Source: Pseudomonadota bacterium
Lineage (GTDB): Bacteria > Pseudomonadota > Gammaproteobacteria > Steroidobacterales > Steroidobacteraceae
NCBI GenBank assembly: GCA_021820785.1
Contig: JAKADE010000237.1
Span: forward strand, 1-5,296
DNA: 5,296 bases
Direction: 5' to 3'
Shown piece after piece: positions 1 through 4,760 of the stretch (position 1 is its first letter; every line of letters starts with the position of its first letter). The translations under genes and the position numbers were made by a program. The notes below the pieces were generated by a model, which ran no database searches, had not been told where the DNA came from, and saw only the letters and a list, made by a program, of their open reading frames with translations.

Positions 1-593
1 TCAGGGGCGCGTCGGACCGCATCGAGCGGGTCGGCGATGACGCGATTCTTGGCCCCCGGTCGTATCGAGAGCTCCGGGAAACAGTCCTCGCCGCCGGCGA
101 TCCCGATGAGTTCCGCTGTCCAGCGGATACCGCCGATCAGCGGGTCATCCCATTCCTCGAAATACACGCGTGGTCGGCACGGCAGCTCGAGTGCTGCGCG
201 GCGGGCCGCCTCGAGTCCGCCGCGCAACCCCTCGATCAGTGCTTGCGCGCGCTCTGGCACCCCGACCATCCGACCGAGCATGCCGATAAAACCGAGAATC
301 TCCTCGACGCTGCGCTGATTGAAAATGTGCACCTCGAGCCCCTGGCGGGCGAGCTCGGCGGCGATGTCGGCCTGCAGATTGGAGAATCCGAGCACGAGGT
401 CCGGCTCAAGCTCGACGATCCGCTCGATCTTTGCGCTCGTGAACCCGGAGATCTTGAGCTTTTCACGCCGCGCTCGCGGCGGCCGCACGGTGAACCCGGA
501 GATGCCGACGATGCGATCCTCCTCACCCAGAAGGTACAGTGTTTCCGTGCTCTCCGCGGTGAGGCAGACGATGCGGCGCGGCCCCAGGCTCAT
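1..593 (-). CDS. BtuF-like cobalamin-binding protein (partial, C-terminus beyond window)
   Basis: This is a class III periplasmic-binding-protein fold (COG0614, BtuF/FepB-like) that would bind cobalamin or a corrinoid. The first 197 residues are visible and the gene runs off the left edge. Residues 7-36 (RRIVCLTAESTETLYLLG, then RIVGIS) form the usual first beta-strand and helix. EPDLVLGF (63-70) and the stretch VYFEEWDDP (143-151) followed by GIRWTAELIGIAGGED (155-170) match what I know of the binding proteins in cobalamin operons. I see no signal peptide or lipobox: the protein starts MSLGPRRIV, so it would stay in the cytoplasm unless the start is misjudged. The ATG at 593 overlaps the bluB stop by 4 bases (ATGA), which suggests translational coupling and fixes the start. 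The family is secure; the exact ligand is inferred from the operon. Confidence 0.88.
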   Translation of the reverse strand, partial: MSLGPRRIVCLTAESTETLYLLGEEDRIVGISGFTVRPPRARREKLKISGFTSAKIERIVELEPDLVLGFSNLQADIAAELARQGLEVHIFNQRSVEEILGFIGMLGRMVGVPERAQALIEGLRGGLEAARRAALELPCRPRVYFEEWDDPLIGGIRWTAELIGIAGGEDCFPELSIRPGAKNRVIADPLDAVRRAP

Positions 594-1249
594 TCTGCGT
601 CCTCCGGCCAGCGATTCTCATACAACATGTCGGTCAGGGGCCGGGGCTGCCGCCAGCGCTCGATCGCGAGGCGCGGAGCCGGATCGAACGCCTGCACATG
701 GCCGAGACACAGCAGCGCAATCGGGCGCGCATTGGGCGGAAAGCGCAGCAGGGCGGCGAGCGCCTGCGGCTCGAACATCGAGACCCAACCCAGACCCAGC
801 CCTTCCGCGCGGGCGGCGAGCCAGAGGTTTTCAATGGCGCAGGCCACGGACGCCAAGTCCATCTCCGGGAGCGTCCTTCGTCCGAAGATCTCCCGTGTCC
901 CACCCGCTAGCAAGGCGCCAACCAGCAGCTCACCGCAATCGAGAATTCCCTCGACCTTCAGTCGCAGAAATTCATCGCGGCGCTCGCCGAGCGCATCGGC
1001 TGTGCGCGCTCGCTCCTCTTGCACGAGAGCGTGAATCGCGACGCGCATGCCTGGATCGGTGATGCGCAGGAACCGCCAGGGCTGGGACAGGCCGACGCTG
1101 GGGGCGGCATGTGCGCTCTCCAGGATCCGCCCGAGCGTCTCGGGCTCGATGGGCGAACGCACGAAGCTGCGTACATCGCGGCGCTCGCGAATCACACGGT
1201 AAATCGCCGCGCGGTCCGCCTCGTCGTAGCGGTGGATGGAGTGGCTCAA
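590..1249 (-). CDS. bluB: 5,6-dimethylbenzimidazole synthase BluB
   Basis: BluB is a nitroreductase-fold flavoenzyme that uses O2 to break down reduced FMN into 5,6-dimethylbenzimidazole, the lower ligand of cobalamin. The 219-residue length is normal for the family. Visible signatures are RERRDVRSF (21-29), whose Asp25 should be the catalytic Asp known from Sinorhizobium BluB; APSVGLSQPWRF (49-60); PEMDLASVACAIENLWLAAR (128-147); GLGWVSMFEP (152-161), whose Ser157 should match the other essential residue; and CLGHV (181-185). The first codon appears to be TTG at 1249-1247. No ATG lies nearby upstream or in the N-terminal region, and this start overlaps the cbiA stop by 4 bases (TTGA). Its own Shine-Dalgarno is weak, so it probably depends on translational coupling with cbiA. 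BluB requires oxygen, which points to an aerobic or microaerobic host. Confidence 0.96.
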   Translation of the reverse strand: MSHSIHRYDEADRAAIYRVIRERRDVRSFVRSPIEPETLGRILESAHAAPSVGLSQPWRFLRITDPGMRVAIHALVQEERARTADALGERRDEFLRLKVEGILDCGELLVGALLAGGTREIFGRRTLPEMDLASVACAIENLWLAARAEGLGLGWVSMFEPQALAALLRFPPNARPIALLCLGHVQAFDPAPRLAIERWRQPRPLTDMLYENRWPEDAE

Positions 1250-2538
1250 GGGTTAAACAGGGCCGCGGCGGCCTGAGGGTTGGAGGGGAAGTAGAAATGG
1301 ATGTAGCTTGCGGTCAGCGCGCCCTGGCGGAATACGGCTTCGCCGCAGCCACCCCTCTGCGTGCTCGCATGCCGCAACGGTTCGAGCGAGGTCTGCAGGC
1401 GTGAGTGATGGAAGCTGTGGCCGCGCAGCTCCCCCTGCGGCAGCTCCACACCCTGCAGCGCTAGCGCCTGAAGCTTAGGCTGCATGGCCGTCTCACCGGG
1501 AAGGACTCCGCTCATTGCGTGCCGCTGACCTTCGAGATCGATCAAATGCTCGAAGAGCAGCATCATGCCGCCACATTCAGCCAGCAGCGGCTTGCCGGCC
1601 TCGACATGGCGGCGCAGTGCCTCATGCAGACGGTGGTTGGCCGCGAGCCGTTCGGCATGGAGTTCCGGGTAGCCGCCCGGCAGGTAGATGGCGTCAGCCG
1701 GAGCCGGCACGTCCTGTAACGGCGAGAAAAAGCGGATTGTGGCGCCCATCGCCTGCAGGAGGTCGAGATTGGCGGGATAGACGAAAGAGAGTGCCGCGTC
1801 GTGGGCCACTGCGATCGAGACGCCGGCAAGAAGTGGAGGTGGATGGAGATCCACGTCCGCGTGGAACGTCACCTGAGGAATGTCTTCGATTCGCATTGAG
1901 GCGAGTGCCCGCGCGGCCCGATCAATTCGCGCGTCGAGGTCGGTGATCTCCTGCGCCTGGACCAGCCCCAGGTGACGATCGGGGAATTCGATGGCGCGAT
2001 CGGCACACAGGGCGCCGAGAAAGGAAATGCCCGCGGCAGGCCCGGCAAGGCTCTCGGCGAGCAAGGCGGCGTGCCCGGGGCCCGCCGTGCGGTTCGCCAC
2101 GACGCCGTAAAATGCGAGGTCCTCACCATAGACCCTCAGTCCCAGCGCAAGCGCACCGAAGGTTTGCGCCATGGCGCTGCCGTCGATGACGAGGAGCAGA
2201 GGCAATTTGAATCGGCGCGCGAGCTCGGCACTCGAGGGAGTGCCGTCATAGAGTCCCATCACTCCTTCGATGAGAACGAGGTCAGAGTCTCTTGCGGCCT
2301 GGTAGAGAAGGTTGCGGCAGTGCGCAAGCCCGCCCATCCACAGGTCGAGCTGGTAGACGGGATGGCCGGCCGCTCGCGCAAGAATCATCGGGTCGATGAA
2401 GTCGGGACCGGTTTTGAACACACGCACCCGCTTGCCCTGGCGCACAGCCTGTCGGGCGAGCGCCGCTGTCACGGTGGTCTTTCCCTGTCCCGACGCTGGG
2501 GCCGAGATCAGGATCGTTGATGCTTGAGCGCTCGTCAT
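1246..2538 (-). CDS. cbiA: Cobyrinate / hydrogenobyrinate a,c-diamide synthase (CbiA/CobB)
   Basis: This enzyme amidates the a and c carboxylates of (hydrogeno)cobyrinic acid with ATP and glutamine. At 430 residues it has the usual two-part layout. The N-terminal dethiobiotin-synthetase-like ATPase has the P-loop APASGQGKT (13-21), FKTGPDFIDP (41-50) and LIEGVMGLYDG (89-99). The C-terminal class I glutamine amidotransferase has YLPGGYPELHAE (285-296), the nucleophile loop AECGG with Cys322, GHSFHHSR (373-380), and SYIHFYFPSNP (411-421) with the probable catalytic His414. No key residue is missing. It starts with ATG 15 bases after the cobO stop and ends overlapping the bluB start. The sequence alone does not tell the aerobic (CobB) from the anaerobic (CbiA) substrate; BluB and CobO next door fit either. 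Confidence 0.96.
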   Translation of the reverse strand: MTSAQASTILISAPASGQGKTTVTAALARQAVRQGKRVRVFKTGPDFIDPMILARAAGHPVYQLDLWMGGLAHCRNLLYQAARDSDLVLIEGVMGLYDGTPSSAELARRFKLPLLLVIDGSAMAQTFGALALGLRVYGEDLAFYGVVANRTAGPGHAALLAESLAGPAAGISFLGALCADRAIEFPDRHLGLVQAQEITDLDARIDRAARALASMRIEDIPQVTFHADVDLHPPPLLAGVSIAVAHDAALSFVYPANLDLLQAMGATIRFFSPLQDVPAPADAIYLPGGYPELHAERLAANHRLHEALRRHVEAGKPLLAECGGMMLLFEHLIDLEGQRHAMSGVLPGETAMQPKLQALALQGVELPQGELRGHSFHHSRLQTSLEPLRHASTQRGGCGEAVFRQGALTASYIHFYFPSNPQAAAALFNP

Positions 2539-2553
2539 GGGTTGCCGCCCTGC

Positions 2554-3186
2554 CTAGAGCTCGACTCCCCGCTGTGCGCCTATGCCTGCGTCAAAGGCGT
2601 GTTTCACGATACGCATGTCCGTCACGGTGTCGGCCAGTTCAATCAGCTCCGCAGGCGCTCCGCGCCCGGTGATGACGACGTGCTGCATGGGTGGTCGGCT
2701 GCACAAGGTATCGAGGATCGTGTCGATCTCGACATAGCGGTAACGCAACGCAATGTTGAGCTCATCGAGCACCACGAGGGCGAGCGCCGGATCGTGCAGC
2801 ATCGCAGCCGAGATCTCCCAGGCCGCCTCCGCTGCCCGCACATCGCGTTCGCGGTCCTGGGTCTCCCAGGTAAAGCCCTCGCCCATGATGTGAAAGCGCA
2901 CCTGCGGCAAGCGCCGGAAGAAGCTCGCTTCCCCCGTCAGGTACTTGCCCTTGATGAACTGCACCACGCCGACCTGCATGTCGTGCCCGAGTGCCCGAGC
3001 GACCATGCCGAACGCGGACGAACTCTTCCCTTTGCCGTTGCCGGTGAGCACCAGCAATACACCGCGCCGCTCCGAAGCCGCGGCGATGCGCGCATCCATC
3101 ACCGCTTTCCTACGCCGCATCCGCTCGCGATGGCGTGAAGCCGGATCTGCGGCTGAAGAAGACCGGTCCTCTGCTCGCTCTGGCAT
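2554..3186 (-). CDS. cobO: Cob(I)yrinic acid a,c-diamide adenosyltransferase CobO (CobA/BtuR family)
   Basis: CobO transfers the 5'-deoxyadenosyl group of ATP onto reduced cobalt of the corrinoid, acting just after the a,c-diamide synthase encoded by the next gene. The 210-residue protein has a basic, poorly conserved N-terminus (1-40), then the reversed-nucleotide P-loop TGNGKGKSSSAFG (48-60), VVQFIKGKY (74-82), GFTWE (104-108), the Walker-B-like VVLDELNIAL (138-147), TGRGAP (173-178), and the family C-terminus KHAFDAGIGAQRGVEL (195-210). All the features I expect of the family are present. The ATG at 3186 is preceded by GGGAG with a 6-base spacer. It sits 25 bases after the membrane-protein stop and 15 bases before cbiA, which supports one operon. 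Confidence 0.96.
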   Translation of the reverse strand: MPERAEDRSSSAADPASRHRERMRRRKAVMDARIAAASERRGVLLVLTGNGKGKSSSAFGMVARALGHDMQVGVVQFIKGKYLTGEASFFRRLPQVRFHIMGEGFTWETQDRERDVRAAEAAWEISAAMLHDPALALVVLDELNIALRYRYVEIDTILDTLCSRPPMQHVVITGRGAPAELIELADTVTDMRIVKHAFDAGIGAQRGVEL

Positions 3187-3211
3187 GGTGTGCTCCCAGA
3201 GACAACGCTCG

Positions 3212-3790
3212 TCAACGAACTCGCACCTGCACTGTCGCCGGAGAATGACGGGTCACCGCGATGTGACCCAGTGCTGCGAGGCCGACATAGGCGCCGGTGA
3301 CGAGCATGAAGTAGCCGTACCAGGCATGGAAGTTGGACCACCAGCCGGCGATGCTCGCATGCACGATGCGATCGCCGAGCCAGTAGAAACTCCCCTCGGT
3401 GAGCAGGAAACAGCCGCTCACCGAGAGTGCTAGGCTGGCGGCGAGTCGCCCGAGATCGCCAGGCACCCTCTGGTAGCGACGGCTGAGCCACGCGCCTCCA
3501 AGCCATAGGAGCGAGTATGCGGGCACGATGAACCAATACGCTGCCGTGACACAATAGTCGCTGACGCCGTAGTAATGGATCGCGGCGAAGTCGATCGCAA
3601 CGGCCTCAACGAGCAGTGCCGAAAGCGCCCAGCGCCACTCGGAGGCTAGGTAGAATCCCGCGATAAAAAACACCGCCCACGACGCATCAGGTGGTGCCCA
3701 CGCGGTGCCGTAGTGACCGAAGCGGGTGGCCGCCATGGTGGCGGCGAGCGTCAGAAAGCCGAGGCGCCGGATTGATTTCTGAGCAAGCAT
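3212..3790 (-). CDS. Small polytopic membrane protein of the cobalamin operon (possible transporter substrate-binding component)
   Basis: This 192-residue inner-membrane protein has about six hydrophobic segments, near residues 9-27, 36-50, 55-75, 81-102, 114-133 and 155-177. The most striking motif is RFGHYG (23-28) followed by PPDASWAVFFIAGFYL (33-48); aromatic, charged residues such as HYYGVSDY (72-79) and WWSNFHAWYGYF (150-161) lie between helices. The start is the ATG at 3790-3788, because AGGAG lies 7 bases upstream; an in-frame ATG at 3874 would add 28 polar, non-conserved-looking residues. Size and helix number resemble S components of ECF vitamin transporters, and I have a vague memory of similar proteins annotated as cobalamin transporters. 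That function is inference. Its place as first sizeable gene after a B12 riboswitch supports uptake of a corrinoid, cobalt or lower-ligand precursor. No ECF ATPase or T component is visible here. Confidence 0.82.
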   Translation of the reverse strand: MLAQKSIRRLGFLTLAATMAATRFGHYGTAWAPPDASWAVFFIAGFYLASEWRWALSALLVEAVAIDFAAIHYYGVSDYCVTAAYWFIVPAYSLLWLGGAWLSRRYQRVPGDLGRLAASLALSVSGCFLLTEGSFYWLGDRIVHASIAGWWSNFHAWYGYFMLVTGAYVGLAALGHIAVTRHSPATVQVRVR

Positions 3791-3810
3791 AGAGCGGCTC
3801 CTGCAAGGGG

Positions 3811-3921
3811 TCAGGGCTGTTGTACCGTAGTGTGTTTGAATTGCAGAATCATCAGCGATCGAGGTTCGTTGCAATCGAGCGCCGTTCGGTCGTCAATGCT
3901 CACAGCATTGCGCAGTGACAC
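3811..3921 (-). CDS. Candidate 36-residue small ORF (GTG start, strong Shine-Dalgarno)
   Basis: A short reading frame starts with GTG at 3921-3919 and ends with TGA at 3813-3811, 20 bases before the ATG of the membrane-protein gene. An ideal AGGAGG (3932-3927) precedes the start with a 5-base spacer, the strongest ribosome binding site in the window. The peptide begins MSLRNAVSIDDRTALD and ends KHTTVQQP; it has one Cys, no membrane segment and no motif I recognise. Third-position G+C is lower than in the neighbouring enzyme genes, which argues against a conserved coding gene. It could be a leader peptide that couples translation to the membrane gene, or chance. Function unknown. Confidence 0.3.
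   Translation of the reverse strand: MSLRNAVSIDDRTALDCNEPRSLMILQFKHTTVQQP
3894..3910 (-). repeat. Short perfect hairpin in operon leader
   Basis: CAATGC and GCATTG form a 6-bp stem around a 5-base loop (TGTGA). No T-run follows, so it is not an intrinsic terminator. It lies inside the candidate 36-codon ORF, just after its start codon, where it could affect initiation. Confidence 0.35.
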
Positions 3922-3926
3922 ACGCC

Positions 3927-3932
3927 CCTCCT
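3927..3932 (-). promoter_or_regulatory. Strong AGGAGG Shine-Dalgarno inside the operon leader
   Basis: The minus strand reads GCCAGGAGGGGCGTGTG here. The perfect anti-16S hexamer lies 5 bases before a GTG that opens a 36-codon frame. No other gene uses it: the membrane-protein start is some 130 bases further on and has its own AGGAG. Confidence 0.4.
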
Positions 3933-4014
3933 GGCATGCGCCCAATAGCTAATTCTCGCGAGGGAAGAGGGGAGAACTCATCGGTACCGAGGTCCCTGGG
4001 GTACTCATCGGGCT

Positions 4015-4048
4015 CTAATCGAGGTTAAAGCCTGGGCGCACCGATTAG
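4015..4048 (-). repeat. 7-bp inverted repeat between the 46-codon ORF and the membrane gene
   Basis: CTAATCG (4048-4042) is perfectly complementary to CGATTAG (4021-4015) across a 20-base loop. It lies 15 bases after the 46-codon ORF stop. No T-tract follows. It could be an RNA stem that attenuates or protects the operon mRNA; this is only a structural observation. Confidence 0.3.
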
Positions 4049-4062
4049 GGTAACGACCGAAT

Positions 4063-4203
4063 TCACTGCCAGTGGCGTCGGGCGTCGTGAGGTGGCAACG
4101 TGGACCCGGGTGAGAACGGCGAGAATAAAGTCGCGTTCTTGTCGGGCGGAAATCGAGGCGCGCCTGTCTCGAGAGGAAGCGCCTCAGCAATCAAGATTTT
4201 CAT
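4063..4203 (-). CDS. 46-residue small ORF, first frame after the cobalamin riboswitch
   Basis: The ATG at 4203-4201 has a good AGGAG (4215-4211) with a 7-base spacer, and the frame ends with TGA at 4065-4063. The peptide begins MKILIAEALPLETGAPRF and ends STLPPHDARRHWQ. It is rich in proline (about 8 of 46), has no cysteine, and has no clear signal peptide or membrane helix. I do not recognise it. Its position is the argument for it: it is the first start codon after the riboswitch, and its ribosome binding site can be paired in a hairpin typical of translation-control platforms. Third-position G+C is intermediate between the enzyme genes and non-coding DNA. It may be a leader peptide, a novel small protein, a precursor peptide for the nearby radical SAM enzyme, or the remnant of a lost gene. 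The frame stays open upstream to 4647, but that part overlaps the riboswitch and is not coding. Confidence 0.45.
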   Translation of the reverse strand: MKILIAEALPLETGAPRFPPDKNATLFSPFSPGSTLPPHDARRHWQ

Positions 4204-4210
4204 CTGTCTA

Positions 4211-4261
4211 CTCCTACACACGCCACGTGCGTCGAGATGGGCTCGGAGAGAGCGTGCGGAG
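4211..4261 (-). promoter_or_regulatory. Putative riboswitch expression platform: Shine-Dalgarno sequestor hairpin
   Basis: CTCC (4261-4258) and GCACGC (4257-4252) can pair with GGAG (4214-4211) and GCGTGT (4223-4218), leaving GTA bulged. This buries the Shine-Dalgarno of the 46-codon ORF. A small inner hairpin CGAG/CTCG (4245-4242 with 4236-4233) lies in the loop. The same GCGTGT is also complementary to ACACGC at 4334-4329, which overlaps the 3' side of the riboswitch P1 stem, so the two pairings exclude each other. No T-run is present, which favours control of translation over termination. The pairings are visible; the switching mechanism is inferred. Confidence 0.5.
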
Positions 4262-4332
4262 ACGACAGAAGGCTGCGATACGCAGATATCGTAACCGGTC
4301 TGACATCGCCCAACGCGAGTCGCCGAGTGCGT

Positions 4333-4533
4333 GTCTCCGGCCGGTCTCCGGGCTTGCGAGTGGACCTGAAGTCCCGAAGACCGCACCTTCCCGTGCCTAT
4401 GGCACAGTGGTTCTTCGCGGTCTCTGGCTCGCTTACCGTTGCGTGGGCAGCGCCGGACTTGCATCCGCAGAGCGGACGCGCACCGGTTTCCCGTTTCAGT
4501 CCAGGAAAAGTGATTTCCTGGACCACCTGAGAC
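4333..4533 (-). ncRNA. Cobalamin (adenosylcobalamin-type) riboswitch aptamer
   Basis: Conserved cobalamin-aptamer elements occur in the right order on the minus strand. A 5-bp P1 closes GTCTC (4533-4529) with GAGAC (4337-4333). A perfect 10-bp hairpin follows (4523-4514 with 4508-4499). Next come GGGAA (4492-4488) and CGGTG (4485-4481), then GCTGCCCACGCAACGGT (4451-4435), close to the canonical GCTGCCCCCGCAACTGT. CCACTG (4410-4405) leads into the hairpin GTGCC-ATA-GGCAC, then GGGAAGG (4392-4386), and finally the B12 box AAGCCCGGAGACCGGCC (4355-4339). This should sense intracellular cobalamin and turn down the genes that follow: the 46-codon ORF, the membrane protein and cobO-cbiA-bluB-btuF-like. 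The exact ends are approximate; the identity is very secure. Confidence 0.95.
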
Positions 4534-4540
4534 GGTAGAG

Positions 4541-4569
4541 AGCGTACCCCGATGAATTGGGCTGCGCAA
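4541..4569 (-). promoter_or_regulatory. Weak candidate sigma-70 promoter for the riboswitch operon
   Basis: TTGCGC (4569-4564) and TACGCT (4546-4541) are separated by 17 bases and each match three of six consensus positions. Transcription would begin a few bases before the riboswitch P1 stem, which is the right place. The match is poor, so position is the main support. Confidence 0.25.
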
Positions 4570-4760
4570 GAGATGTGGTGCGGCTCGCTTCGGTTCCACG
4601 TAGGCGCCTGAGTGAGGTCCGTAGCCAGATGTCCCCCTTAGGTCCATTGGTCCTGCCGTCGCAGGTCATGTGCTCATACGGGCGGGGTCTGTCGTTGACG
4701 GGCTCGCGGTACGTTAGAGCAGGGGCGGCGTCAATTTGTGCGGCAACGCTTGGGGGCGCT
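4570..4760. other. Intergenic region between radical SAM gene and riboswitch
   Basis: No convincing gene on either strand. The only local structure I see is a 5-bp hairpin CCTGC/GCAGG around a 4-base loop (4652-4665), next to a GGACC-AAT-GGACC direct repeat on the minus strand (4653-4641). Neither is followed by a T-run, so I cannot call an intrinsic terminator for the radical SAM gene. A TTGACG at about 4733-4728 on the minus strand has no matching -10 box at normal spacing. Confidence 0.5.

Noticed and set aside
243..1034. Long plus-strand open frames opposite btuF-like and bluB (also 319-1062)
   Set aside because: They are antisense to two clearly recognisable proteins, have biased Arg/Ser/Pro/Ala-rich composition and no family motif. 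Such frames are common in G+C-rich DNA.
1972..3138. Plus-strand frames opposite cbiA and cobO (1972-2520 and 2524-3138)
   Set aside because: They mirror well-conserved enzymes on the other strand and look like no protein family.
3788..3874. Upstream ATG (3874) for the membrane protein
   Set aside because: The extra 28 residues are polar and precede the first hydrophobic helix without purpose. The ATG at 3790 has AGGAG at ideal spacing.
3928..4076. Possible second, degenerate cobalamin riboswitch from GCCACTG (4076-4070) and GCCAGGAG (3935-3928) on the minus strand
   Set aside because: The two boxes are about 140 bases apart, much too far, and the GGGAA, GGTG and GCTGCCC core elements are missing. 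The full riboswitch at 4533-4333 explains the regulation.
4092..4538. Plus-strand frames of 148 and 97 codons across the riboswitch region
   Set aside because: They are antisense to a highly conserved RNA element and show no recognisable protein features.
4063..4647. A 194-residue version of the small ORF that starts at 4647
   Set aside because: The first two thirds run through the cobalamin riboswitch, whose conserved bases explain the sequence. The AGGAG at 4215-4211 supports the short start at 4203.
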